Assembly: GCA_003388555.1 (NCBI GenBank)
Contig: QQVD01000071.1
Span: 59,055 to 123,054, forward strand
Origin: Acidobacteriota bacterium
Lineage (GTDB): Bacteria; Acidobacteriota; Thermoanaerobaculia; Multivoradales; Multivoraceae
Direction of reading: 5' to 3'
DNA length: 64,000 bases
Part shown: positions 16,437-28,064 of the stretch, piece by piece
Layout: every line of letters begins with the position of its first letter
Numbering within the stretch: the first letter of the stretch is position 1
The notes under the pieces: model-generated
Seen by the model: only the letters and a program-made list of their open reading frames with translations
Database searches by the model: none
Told to the model about the DNA's origin: nothing
Made by a program: the position numbers and the translations under genes

Positions 16437-17489
16437 TCAGAAACGCAGCAGCACCAGCTCGGCGCAGAAGCCCGGGCCCAGCGCCAGCAGGAGACCCCAG
16501 CTGTCCGGCTCGCGCCGTTGTCGCAGCGTCTCCTCGAGCACCAAGAGGACGGAGGTCGAGGAGAGATTGCCGACTTCGCGCAGGCTGTCCCAGGTGAGGT
16601 CCAGCGCGCCGTCGGGCAGGCCCAGACTCGACTGCATCGCCTCGAGCACCTTCGGCCCCCCCGGGTGGGCGATCCAGGTGGCGACGTCGGCGCGAGACAG
16701 GCCGTGACGGGCGAGCAGCCGGTCGACGTTGTGCGGCAGGTGTGCGGCGACGACGGCGGGCACGTCCGCCGAGAGCACCACCTGGAAGCCGTGCTCGTCG
16801 ATCTCCCATCCCATGACCCTCTCACTGTCGGGGAAGAAGATCGAGGCGCTGTCGACGATGCAAGGTCCTGCGCTCGCGGCATGCGAGGGGTGCTCGCTGC
16901 CCAGGATCAGGACCGCCGCAGCGCCGTCTCCGAACAGGCCCGAGGCGATGAGATTGGCGATCGACAGGTCTCTGCGCTGCAGGGTGAGCGAGCACAGCTC
17001 GACCGACAGGAGCAGGCTCGCCTGGTGGGGATGCGCCCGCACGTCGTCGGCGACGCGGGCGATGCCGGCGGCCCCGGCGACGCAGCCGAGACCGAAGATC
17101 GGCACCCGTCGCAGGTGGGTCGGCAGGCGCAGTCGGTTCATGATCCTGGCCTCGATCGAAGGCACCGCGACGCCGGTCACGGTGACGAAGTACAGGGCGC
17201 CCAGGCTCTCCGGTGCGACCTCCTCGATCGCCGCGGCGACCGCCTGCGACCCCAGCTCCACCGCCGCGGCGATCCACTCGTCGTTGGAGTCGCCGAAGGT
17301 CTCGAGGCTCCGATAGCGCTCGATCGGCAGGGCGAGGCGGCGTCCACCCACCAGTACGTTCTGGTGCAGGCGACGCAGCCGGTCGCGGTTGAAGTTGTGC
17401 TCCGCCCAGGCCTGCTCGAGCTGCGCCAGGATGGCCTCCTGGTCGTAGGCGTTCGCGGGGAGCGCCGAGCGCACGCGGTCGATCTTCAT
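16437..17489 (-). CDS. Type III polyketide synthase (chalcone/stilbene synthase family)
   Basis: The 350-residue homodimeric KAS-like enzyme starts at an ATG after GGGAG. The catalytic triad is visible: Cys136 in FGLGCVAGAAG, His275 in WIAHPGGPKVLEAM and Asn308 in EVGNLSSTSVL. GFGPG-type C-terminal sequence appears as LGPGFCAELVLL. Such enzymes extend acyl starters with malonyl-CoA and cyclise to alkylpyrones, alkylresorcinols or similar phenols. Neighbouring FAAL and ACP genes suggest a long acyl starter delivered on ACP; the ICMT-like and FAD enzymes suggest methylation and oxidation afterwards. It is the first gene of a tight five-gene minus-strand cluster; a 148-bp gap upstream probably holds its promoter. 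Confidence 0.95.
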   Translation of the reverse strand: MKIDRVRSALPANAYDQEAILAQLEQAWAEHNFNRDRLRRLHQNVLVGGRRLALPIERYRSLETFGDSNDEWIAAAVELGSQAVAAAIEEVAPESLGALYFVTVTGVAVPSIEARIMNRLRLPTHLRRVPIFGLGCVAGAAGIARVADDVRAHPHQASLLLSVELCSLTLQRRDLSIANLIASGLFGDGAAAVLILGSEHPSHAASAGPCIVDSASIFFPDSERVMGWEIDEHGFQVVLSADVPAVVAAHLPHNVDRLLARHGLSRADVATWIAHPGGPKVLEAMQSSLGLPDGALDLTWDSLREVGNLSSTSVLLVLEETLRQRREPDSWGLLLALGPGFCAELVLLRF

Positions 17490-17637
17490 TGCCGTTGCTC
17501 CCTCGCCCGAACCGTCGCTGCCGCGGATCGCCGCCGGCGCCTCGCGCGCGCCCGGCCGCGGGCGTCGATCGCCTCGGCCGTGGCCGGCCTGTCGCCATCC
17601 GCCGGGCGACCGCGGCGCCAGTGTCCAGGCGCAGGGT

Positions 17638-18777
17638 TCACGCCGGTGCCTCCGGCTCGGCACGCCGAGCGGATCCACCGAGCGGAGTGAAGACGAGCTG
17701 GCCGATCACCGAGTCGCGGCCGGCCGGGTCGCGTCCACTCTGCAGCGTGGTGACCATCTGGTGGTCGATCCTGCTTCCGGCCGGGATCGACACCCCGGGG
17801 GCCACGACGCAGCCCCGCAGGTGACAGCCGTCGCCGATCGCGGCGCGCTGCAGCACCAGACTGTCCTCGATGACGGTTCGGCGGCCGACGCTGGCTCCCG
17901 CCTCGATCATCGCACGCCGGATGCGACCCGCGGCCGCCGTCCGGGCGCTGCGCGCCACGAAGCGCCGCCGCAGCGCGATGCGACGGGCGACGCGAACCCA
18001 GGCCGACCGATCGGGACGTGACGCGGCCCAGCCGAGGGCGCCCTGCAGGTAGCGCTCCGGCGTACCGAGGTCCCACCACGGGCGCCGGCTGGTCGACACC
18101 TGGAGACGCTCGCCCTCGCGCAGCAGTGGCAGATGGAGCATCTCCACGATGTCCTCCGGTGCGGGGCCGGAGAGGGCGCGCTCGAGCAGGGAGGGAGCGA
18201 ACACCTGAGCCCCGGCGAAGACGCCGCGCTCGCTCGGGGCGTCGGCCCGTGCGCCCGGTGGTCCTTCACCACGCAGCTGCACCACCCGGCCGGTGCTGTC
18301 GAATCCGACGCCACCGCCGTGCGCGGCGGGATCGGCGAAACCGCTGAGCAGCAGCGTCACGGCGGCGCCGCTGCGGCGGTGGCGCCGCAGCAGTGCGGCC
18401 AGGGGCCAGCGGCAGAGGCTGTCGCCGTTGATCACCACCACGAGATCGGCCGTCTGCAGCCACTCTCGCATCGGCCGCAGCGCGCCGAGAGTGCCGAGGA
18501 TCGGATCCTCGCGGAAGTAGCGCAGCTCGGCACCGTGCCAGAAATCGCCCAGCTGCTGCACGATCGCTTCACCCTGGTGGTGCAGGTTGATCGCCATGTT
18601 CTCGCAGCCGACACCGCGCAGTGCGTCGAGGGCCTGGGCGATCACCGGCGTACCGCAGACCGGCAGTAGCGGCTTGGGCAGATGGGTGGTGAGCGGCCGC
18701 AGCCGGGTGCCGAATCCAGCCGCGAGCACCACGCCGTGCACCCTCGTCGCGGAGCGACACCGCAGCAGCGGACTCAC
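17638..18777 (-). CDS. Nucleotidyltransferase (NDP-sugar pyrophosphorylase) with left-handed beta-helix C-terminus
   Basis: The 379-residue protein has the sugar-nucleotidyltransferase signature GVVLAAGFGTRLRPLT followed by PKPLLPV (about residues 14-38), INGDSLCRWPL as the metal/sugar site and a C-terminal hexapeptide-like stretch (GASVGRRTVIEDSLVLQRAAIGDGCHLRGCVVAPG, about 295-335). It resembles mannose-1-phosphate guanylyltransferases and glucose-1-phosphate thymidylyl/uridylyltransferases; sugar and base cannot be told apart here. The GTG start overlaps the CYTH gene's stop (GTGA), so they are translationally coupled. It may supply an activated sugar for the envelope or for glycosylating a cluster product (inference). 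Confidence 0.85.
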   Translation of the reverse strand: MSPLLRCRSATRVHGVVLAAGFGTRLRPLTTHLPKPLLPVCGTPVIAQALDALRGVGCENMAINLHHQGEAIVQQLGDFWHGAELRYFREDPILGTLGALRPMREWLQTADLVVVINGDSLCRWPLAALLRRHRRSGAAVTLLLSGFADPAAHGGGVGFDSTGRVVQLRGEGPPGARADAPSERGVFAGAQVFAPSLLERALSGPAPEDIVEMLHLPLLREGERLQVSTSRRPWWDLGTPERYLQGALGWAASRPDRSAWVRVARRIALRRRFVARSARTAAAGRIRRAMIEAGASVGRRTVIEDSLVLQRAAIGDGCHLRGCVVAPGVSIPAGSRIDHQMVTTLQSGRDPAGRDSVIGQLVFTPLGGSARRAEPEAPA

Positions 18778-19418
18778 GGTCGCTCGGCCTGCCCGGAGCC
18801 AGACGGCCGGGGATGCCCTTGCGGCCACACCATGTCGGCCGGAGCATCCTGGGCGTTGCGGTGCTCCAGCCACAGCTCGGGATAGGAACTCGCAACCACC
18901 TCGGCGTCCTCCAGGCCGAGTCGGGCGAGCAGCCCGCGCGGGGCCGCCCCTTCGATCTCGACGAAGGAGCCGAGTGGAGTGGTGTCGAGAGCGACCACGT
19001 GGCCGTCGATGGTCCAGCTCTCGCGCAGCTTCACGTAGCGAAACGAGGGCTCGTAACCGAGCGCCTCGAGCAGCTCCTCGATCGCTCCGTCCGGATCGCA
19101 CTCGAGCTCGATCTCCCGTCTCGACTTGACGCCGTCGCGGCTGCGCGGGCGGTCCTTGTAGGTCAGCAGGCAGCGCTGCTCCGGCGCTCCGGATCCTCCG
19201 GTGGTGTCGGTGGTGTCGGTGGCGTCCGTTGCATCGCTCGGCCAGGTGCGCCGCACGCGCAGGACGCGCTGGCCCGAGGCCAACTCACCGCCGCGGTCCC
19301 AGAGCTGGTTCTGCTCGTGCTCGGGTGGGCGCAGCCGGCGTCCACCGTGTTCCGCCAGCGCCGCGCGCACCCTCTCCAGGACGACGCCGCGAAGCTTCAG
19401 CTCGGTCTCGATCGGCAT
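18774..19418 (-). CDS. CYTH-domain protein (class IV adenylate cyclase / triphosphatase fold)
   Basis: The 214-residue product starts MPIETELKLRGVVLERVRAAL, containing the ExExK signature (ETELKL) of the CYTH superfamily, with further tunnel residues in RVLRVRRTW, LLTYKDRP, REIELEC and WTIDGHVVALDTTPLGSFVEIEG. CYTH proteins hydrolyse or cyclise triphosphates: tripolyphosphatase, thiamine triphosphatase or CyaB-type cyclase. An insertion at about residues 65-80 is made of Asp-Ala-Thr/Asp-Thr-Thr repeats encoded by a GTC/GGT-rich microsatellite (about 19200-19237). It is coupled to the nucleotidyltransferase gene by GTGA. Substrate is unknown. Confidence 0.85.
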   Translation of the reverse strand: MPIETELKLRGVVLERVRAALAEHGGRRLRPPEHEQNQLWDRGGELASGQRVLRVRRTWPSDATDATDTTDTTGGSGAPEQRCLLTYKDRPRSRDGVKSRREIELECDPDGAIEELLEALGYEPSFRYVKLRESWTIDGHVVALDTTPLGSFVEIEGAAPRGLLARLGLEDAEVVASSYPELWLEHRNAQDAPADMVWPQGHPRPSGSGQAERP

Positions 19419-19451
19419 CGGTTCGGCTTCGGTCGCTCACCATGCGGCCGG

Positions 19452-20849
19452 TCAGGCTGCACCCAGCCGGTCGAGGAACCGCACGGTGGCGCGGATCCCC
19501 TGCAGGTAGTTCTCGATCTCGAACTTCTCGTTCGGGCTGTGCAGCCGGTCGTCGGAGAGACCGAAGCCGATCAGCAGGACCGGGACGTCGAGTGCCTCGG
19601 CGAAGGTGCCGACGATCGGTATCGAGCCCCCCTCCCGGACCCGCACCGGCCTGCGCCCCCAGACGTCCTCGAGTGCGTCCTGCGCCGCTTCGGCTTCCCT
19701 GCCGCCGGTGTCGACGAGCACCGGTCGCGCCCGGCCGAGGACCTGCATCTCGCAGCGCACGCCGCTCGGACACGTCTGCTGCAGATGCCGCTGCAGCGCT
19801 TCGGCGATCTCGTCCGGATCCTGATCGGGAACCAGTCGCATCGAGACCTTCGCTCCGGCGGCTGCCGGAATGATCGTCTTGGCTCCCGGTCCCTGGTAGC
19901 CGCCCCAGATCCCGTTGACGTCACAGGTGGGGCGCGCCCAGGTGCGTTCGTACGTCGAATAGCCGCGCTCCCCCCACAGCTCACCGATCCCGAGGTCGGC
20001 GGCGTAAGCCTCCTCGTCGTAGGGGAGGCGGGCGAACTCGTCGCGCTCCCACTGCTCGAGCGGGCGCACCGCGTCGTAGAAGCCCGGGATCAGGATCTCG
20101 CCGCTGCTCGGATCGCGCAGGCCGGAGACCAGGTCGGCCAGGGCCTGCGCCGGATTGCGCACCGCACCGCCGAAGCTGCCCGAGTGCAGGTCACGGTCGG
20201 GGCCCTGGACGCGGATCTCGACGTAGAGCAGGCCCTTGAGGCCGTAGAGGATCGACGGTATGCCGCGGGCGAACATCGAGCTGTCCGAGACCACCACGCA
20301 GTCACAGGCGAGACGAGAGGCACCGTCGCCTCGCACGTACGTCTCGATCGCCTCGCCGCTCGACTCCTCCTCGCCCTCGATCAGGAACTTGACGTTGACG
20401 GGCAGCTCGCCGCGCTCCTCGAGCAGCCGCGCCACCGCCATCACGTGAGCGAGGCTCTGTCCCTTGTCGTCGGTCGCGCCGCGGGCGACGATGCGACCGT
20501 CCTCGACCGTCGGTTCGAACGGCGGATTGCGCCACTGGTCGAGCGGATCGGGCGGCTGGACGTCGTAGTGACCGTAGAAGAGCACCGTCGGCTTGCCCTC
20601 CGCCCGACAGTGCTCGGCATAGACCAGGGGATGCCCGTCGGTGTCGACGATCTCGCTCTCGAGGCCGATCGAGGTCATCAGATCGCGAAGATGGACCGCG
20701 CATCGGCGCACCTCGGCGGCATAGCTCGGGTCGGTCGAGATCGACGGAATGCGCAGGTAGTCGATGAGAGCCTCGATCTGCCCCTCTCTCTCGCTGTCGA
20801 CCCGCTCCAGCACCGCCGCGCTGTCGGGCCCCGTGTCTCGCTGATTCAC
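19452..20849 (-). CDS. M20-family metallopeptidase (dipeptidase)
   Basis: The 465-residue protein starts at a GTG preceded by GAGGAGGACGA. M20 di-zinc ligands are visible: H94 and D96 in FYGHYDVQPP, the bridging Asp in RGATDDKGQ (about 127-128), the catalytic pair in IEGEEESSGE, and the C-terminal His in LHSPNEKFEI. The LHSGSFGGAVRNPAQAL dimerisation segment fits the CNDP/DapE-like dipeptidase group. No signal peptide is seen, so it is cytoplasmic and probably recycles dipeptides. The CYTH gene follows after 33 bp. Confidence 0.9.
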   Translation of the reverse strand: MNQRDTGPDSAAVLERVDSEREGQIEALIDYLRIPSISTDPSYAAEVRRCAVHLRDLMTSIGLESEIVDTDGHPLVYAEHCRAEGKPTVLFYGHYDVQPPDPLDQWRNPPFEPTVEDGRIVARGATDDKGQSLAHVMAVARLLEERGELPVNVKFLIEGEEESSGEAIETYVRGDGASRLACDCVVVSDSSMFARGIPSILYGLKGLLYVEIRVQGPDRDLHSGSFGGAVRNPAQALADLVSGLRDPSSGEILIPGFYDAVRPLEQWERDEFARLPYDEEAYAADLGIGELWGERGYSTYERTWARPTCDVNGIWGGYQGPGAKTIIPAAAGAKVSMRLVPDQDPDEIAEALQRHLQQTCPSGVRCEMQVLGRARPVLVDTGGREAEAAQDALEDVWGRRPVRVREGGSIPIVGTFAEALDVPVLLIGFGLSDDRLHSPNEKFEIENYLQGIRATVRFLDRLGAA

Positions 20850-21037
20850 TCGTCCTCCTCGGCTCAGTCGTCGCCTGGTGGGCGACCGCCGGCGCGGCAT
20901 CCTCCGCTGGCGCGCGACGTGCGCCACCGCACCGCCACGGCGGGCCGGCGCTCGGTCGCTCCAGTCGATCCGGGCGGCCACCGTGATCTGGGTCGTCGCC
21001 AGTCTAGATCAGGGATGCACGCGCAGGGCCGGCCCTG

Positions 21038-21538
21038 TCACGCGGCGCGGCTCTGGGCCACCCGCTGCAGCCGGTGCAGGCCGACCGCATTGACCAGGCA
21101 GTGGGCCACCACGGGAGCGGTCAGGTTCTCCCGCCACAGCATCAGCCCGCCGAGCAGGAGACCGGCGACGGCAGCGAAGCCGGCCCACCACCGGGCCTCC
21201 CGGACCGGACCCAGGTGGCAGAGAGCGAAGATCAGGGTGGCCCACCAGATCCCCACCGCGTCCTGCAGCGCGCCACGGAAGAAGAGCTCCTCGGCGAAAC
21301 CACTGAGCAGCGCCACGGCGATCAGCCGGTCACCGCTGAGGCCTCCGACGTGAGCTGCCAGCGTCGCGTCGAGCCGACGTGCGGTGACGCTGATCCGCAG
21401 CGCCACCCACCACGCGCCGATCAGTGACGCAGCCGTGGCGGCGCCGAGCGCCACGTCGATCGCCACCGCCCCCGCGGATCCGGTGGCGAGGAACAGAGAC
21501 AGCGGCACCCCGTCCTGACGCCAGCCGATCCACGACAC
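21038..21538 (-). CDS. CPBP-family intramembrane metalloprotease (Abi/CAAX-like)
   Basis: The GTG at 21538 is the first standard start in this frame and gives 166 residues. CPBP motifs are EELFFRG (Glu83-Glu84, Arg88), FALCHL (His108) and HCLVN (His146, Asn150), within several membrane helices. In-frame sequence upstream of the GTG is open, has the same G/C-ending codons and encodes a further hydrophobic helix (GALYGLSWLLYLLLAIVSV), so the real start may be a rare codon such as CTG 21586 or ATC 21640. The family includes CAAX proteases and bacteriocin-immunity proteins; the substrate here is unknown. It follows the transaldolase-like gene on the same strand. Confidence 0.8.
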   Translation of the reverse strand: MSWIGWRQDGVPLSLFLATGSAGAVAIDVALGAATAASLIGAWWVALRISVTARRLDATLAAHVGGLSGDRLIAVALLSGFAEELFFRGALQDAVGIWWATLIFALCHLGPVREARWWAGFAAVAGLLLGGLMLWRENLTAPVVAHCLVNAVGLHRLQRVAQSRAA

Positions 21539-21632
21539 CGAGACGATGGCGAGCAGGAGGTAGAGAAGCCAGGAGAGCCCGTACAGGGCGCCGGGCCGGA
21601 TCTCCGGCGGTCGCCCCTGAGACGGCTCGGGC

Positions 21633-22292
21633 TCAGGGATCGTCGAATCCCTTCCCGGTCTTCCGCCAGTCCTCGAGGAACTGCTCGAGGCCGCGGTCGG
21701 TCAGCGGATGCTGGTAGAGCTGTTCGAGGGTCTTGAACGGAATCGTCGCCACGTCGGCGCCGAGGCGAGCCGCGATGACGACGTGCTGCGGATTGCGCAC
21801 CGAAGCGACCAGCACGCCGGTGGAGAAGCCGTAGTTGCCGTAGATCTCCACGATCGCCTCGATCAGCGCCATGCCCTCTTCGCCGAGGTCGTCGAGTCGG
21901 CCGACGAACGGCGAGATGTAGCTGGCTCCGGCTTTGGCGGCGAGCAGCGCCTGGGCGGCGGAGAAGCAGAGGGTGACGTTGGTCCTGATCCCCTCCTCGG
22001 CGAACTGGCGCACCGCCCGCAGCCCCGGCGGCCCGAGCGGCACCTTGACCACCACGTTGTCGGCGAGTCCGGCCAGCCGCCGGCCCTGTTCCAGGATGCC
22101 CTCGTAATCGGTCGCCAGCACCTCGCCACTGACCGGACCGGGCACCAGCCGCGCGATCTCCTGCACGGTCGGCAGATAGGCCTTTCCCTGGCGTGCGATC
22201 AGGGTGGGGTTGGTGGTCGCGCCGTGGACCCTGCCCCATTCGAGCCCACGCTCGATCTGCTCGATGTCCGCTGTGTCGAGAAAGAACTCCAC
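21633..22292 (-). CDS. Transaldolase / fructose-6-phosphate aldolase-like protein
   Basis: The 219-residue TIM-barrel protein belongs to the short (TAL3/FSA-type) transaldolase subfamily: MEFFLDTADIEQI at the start, ATTNPTLIARQG, the Schiff-base lysine Lys83 in NVVVKVPLGPPG, and GADVATIPFKTLEQLYQHPLTDRGLEQFLEDW at the end. It acts in the non-oxidative pentose phosphate pathway or cleaves fructose-6-phosphate; the two cannot be separated by eye. The gene stands 149 bp downstream of gyrA, where the gyrase transcripts end, and just ahead of the CPBP protease gene. Confidence 0.93.
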   Translation of the reverse strand: MEFFLDTADIEQIERGLEWGRVHGATTNPTLIARQGKAYLPTVQEIARLVPGPVSGEVLATDYEGILEQGRRLAGLADNVVVKVPLGPPGLRAVRQFAEEGIRTNVTLCFSAAQALLAAKAGASYISPFVGRLDDLGEEGMALIEAIVEIYGNYGFSTGVLVASVRNPQHVVIAARLGADVATIPFKTLEQLYQHPLTDRGLEQFLEDWRKTGKGFDDP

Positions 22293-22441
22293 GTCGATCC
22301 TCCGTCTGCTCGTTCGCTCGCCTCGAGGTTGCGTCGCACCGCCGGCCGACGGTGCCGTCTGCTGCCCGTTCGTCGAGTGTGCCCGATCTTGCCACGCTCG
22401 CCGCGACCGCGCGACGGAAGGCCGCGAGGAGGGAGCGGAGG

Positions 22442-25000
22442 TCAGTCGTCGCTCTGGTCGCTACCGTCGGGTTCGTCGTTCCCGTCGGGATCGTCGGGAC
22501 CGTCGGGCTCCGGTCCCGGCGACTCGTCGCCGTCCTCCGCGGCACCGTCGTCGTCCTCGTCGCGCTCGGGCACGCGGGCGATCGCGACGATCCGGTCGGC
22601 CTCGTCGAGATCCATGACCCGCACCCCCTGGGTGGCGCGACCGATGCGCGAGACTCCGTCGGTCTCGATCCGGATGATCTTGCCGTCCTGGGTGATCAGC
22701 ATCACGCCGCTGCCCGGCTCCACCTGACGCACGCCGACGACGTCGCCGGTCTTGTCCGACACCTTGAGGTTGATGATCCCCATGCCGCCACGACCCTGCA
22801 CGCGGTACTCCGCGAGCGCGGTGCGCTTGCCGTAGCCCTTCTCGGTGATGGTCAGCAGATCGCTCTCGGTCTCGACCACGTCCATCGAAACGACGCGATC
22901 ACCCTTGCGCAGGTTGATGCCCCGGACACCTCGTGTCACCCGACCCATCGGCCGAACGTCTGTCTCCGGACAGCGCACCAGGTAGCCACGCTCGGTGGCC
23001 AGCAGGATCTCGCGCTGACCGTCGGTACGCCGCACGTCGAGCAGGCGATCGCCCTCGTCGATGTTGATCGCGATGAGGCCGCCGACGCGGATGTTCGAGT
23101 AGGCCGACAGCGCCGTCTTCTTGATCGTGCCGCGCTCGGTGGCGAAGACCAGGAAGTGCTCGTCGTCGAAGTCGCGCACCGCGACGGTGGTGGCGATCCG
23201 CTGGGTGTTCTCGAGCTGGAGCAGATTGACGATCGCCTTGCCGCGCGATGCCGGGCTCATCTCGGGGATCGCGTGCACCTTGATCCAGTGCATCTGCCCC
23301 GACTCGGTGAACACCAGCACGTAGCTGTGGGCCGAGGCGATGTGCAGATGCTCGACGACGTCCTCCTCCTTGGTCGTCATCCCGGTGCGACCCTTGCCGC
23401 CACGCCGCTGGGCGCGATAGAGCGACAGCGGCGACCGTTTGATGTAACCGGAGCTGGTGACGGTGATCACCATGTCCTCGTCGGCGATCAGGTCCTCGAT
23501 GGTGATCTCGCCCTCGTGCGGGACGATCTCGGTCCTGCGCTCGTCGCCGTAGACCTGGAGGATCTGCCGCAGCTCGCCGCGGATCTCGTCGAGCACCAGG
23601 CGATCGGATCCGAGGATCGAGCGCAGCCGCTCGATCGTGGCGGTGATCTCGCGGTACTCGTCGACGATCTTGTCGCGCTCGAGCCCGGTGAGGCGCTGCA
23701 GGCGCATGTCGAGGATGGCCTGGGCCTGCGCGTCCGAGAGTGCGAAGCCCTCCATCAGTCGCTCCTTGGCTTCCGGAGGAGTCGCCGAGGAACGGATCGT
23801 GGTGATCACCTCGTCGAGGTGGTCGAGCGCCTTGAGCAGCCCTTCGAGGATGTGGGCCCGCTCTTCGGCCTTGCGCAGGTCGTAACGGGTGCGTCGCACC
23901 ACCACCGTCTTGCGGTGATCGAGGAAGTGGCCGAGGATCTGGCGCAGACCGAGGACCTCGGGTTGGTTGTCGACGATCGCCAGCATGTTCATGCCGAAGG
24001 TCGTCTGCAGCTGGGTCATCTTGTAGAGCGCGTTGAGGATGACCTGCGGCACCTCGCCGCGACGCAGCTCGATGACCACCCGGATGCCGCGCCGGTCCGA
24101 CTCGTCGCGCAGGTCCGAGATCCCCTCGATGCGCTTGTCCTTGACCAGCTCGGCGATCTTCTCGAGCAGCTTGGCCTTGTTGACCATGTAGGGGATCTCG
24201 GTCACCACGATCGCGGTCCGCTCGCCGCGCAACTCCTCGAACTCGACCTTGGCGCGCACCTGGATCGACCCACGCCCGGTGGCGTAGGCCGCCTGGATGC
24301 CGGTGGTGCCGTGGATGAAGCCGCCGGTCGGGAAGTCGGGGCCGGGCAGCACCTGCATCAGTTCGGCGAGCGGTGCGTCGGGCCGGTCGATGAGGATCTC
24401 GAGCGCCGCGATCACCTCCGAGAGGTTGTGCGGCGGGATGTTTGTCGCCATGCCGACCGCGATGCCGGAGGAGCCGTTGATCAGCAGGTTGGGCAACCGC
24501 GCCGGGAGCACCTGCGGCTCGCTCTCGGATCCGTCGTAGTTGGGGATCCAGGAGACCGTCTCCTTGTCGATGTCCTCGCGCAGCATCTCCTCGGCGAGAC
24601 GGGTCAGGCGGACCTCGGTGTAGCGCATCGCCGCCGGGTTGTCGCCGTCGATCGAGCCGAAGTTGCCCTGGCCGTCGACCAGCGGGTAGCGCATCGAGAA
24701 GTCCTGCGCCAGACGCACGACCGTGTCGTAGATCGCCGCGTCACCGTGCGGGTGGTACTTACCCATGACGTCGCCGACGATGCGGGCCGACTTCTTGTAT
24801 GCCCGGTTGGAGAGATTGCCGCTCTCCCACATACCGTAGAGGACCCGGCGATGAACGGGCTTGAGCCCGTCGCGCACGTCCGGCAGGGCGCGGCCCACGA
24901 TCACGCTCATCGCGTAGTCGAGGTAGCTGCGCTTCATCTCCTCTTCGAGATTGATCGGAGCGGAGATCGGCGGCGGGTCTGGCGTCTGGTTGTCGCTCAT
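22442..25000 (-). CDS. gyrA: DNA gyrase subunit A
   Basis: The 852-residue subunit has the catalytic tyrosine Tyr127 in [10 protein letters not shown] and, at about residue 533, the GyrA box [11 protein letters not shown], which marks it as gyrase rather than topoisomerase IV ParC. The quinolone region reads [19 protein letters not shown]: the position equal to E. coli Ser83 is alanine (Ala88) and the Asp87 equivalent is kept (Asp92). Six beta-pinwheel blades follow, then an acidic tail rich in Asp, Gly and Pro. It lies 155 bp downstream of gyrB on the same strand, with GGAAGA as ribosome-binding site. Confidence 0.98.
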   Translation of the reverse strand: MSDNQTPDPPPISAPINLEEEMKRSYLDYAMSVIVGRALPDVRDGLKPVHRRVLYGMWESGNLSNRAYKKSARIVGDVMGKYHPHGDAAIYDTVVRLAQDFSMRYPLVDGQGNFGSIDGDNPAAMRYTEVRLTRLAEEMLREDIDKETVSWIPNYDGSESEPQVLPARLPNLLINGSSGIAVGMATNIPPHNLSEVIAALEILIDRPDAPLAELMQVLPGPDFPTGGFIHGTTGIQAAYATGRGSIQVRAKVEFEELRGERTAIVVTEIPYMVNKAKLLEKIAELVKDKRIEGISDLRDESDRRGIRVVIELRRGEVPQVILNALYKMTQLQTTFGMNMLAIVDNQPEVLGLRQILGHFLDHRKTVVVRRTRYDLRKAEERAHILEGLLKALDHLDEVITTIRSSATPPEAKERLMEGFALSDAQAQAILDMRLQRLTGLERDKIVDEYREITATIERLRSILGSDRLVLDEIRGELRQILQVYGDERRTEIVPHEGEITIEDLIADEDMVITVTSSGYIKRSPLSLYRAQRRGGKGRTGMTTKEEDVVEHLHIASAHSYVLVFTESGQMHWIKVHAIPEMSPASRGKAIVNLLQLENTQRIATTVAVRDFDDEHFLVFATERGTIKKTALSAYSNIRVGGLIAINIDEGDRLLDVRRTDGQREILLATERGYLVRCPETDVRPMGRVTRGVRGINLRKGDRVVSMDVVETESDLLTITEKGYGKRTALAEYRVQGRGGMGIINLKVSDKTGDVVGVRQVEPGSGVMLITQDGKIIRIETDGVSRIGRATQGVRVMDLDEADRIVAIARVPERDEDDDGAAEDGDESPGPEPDGPDDPDGNDEPDGSDQSDD

Positions 25001-25155
25001 CGGTCGGTCTTCCGTTCGGTTCTCACAAACTCTCGGCTCTCAGCGGTGGGACCGCGCCCTGCAGCCCGGCGACCTGATCGCCACGCTCGAAGTTCTGGTG
25101 CCCCGCCGGTGCCGCCTCGCGCGCGGCGCCCGGGCTGTCGGCTCCACCCCGCAGG

Positions 25156-28064
<2,909 letters not shown>

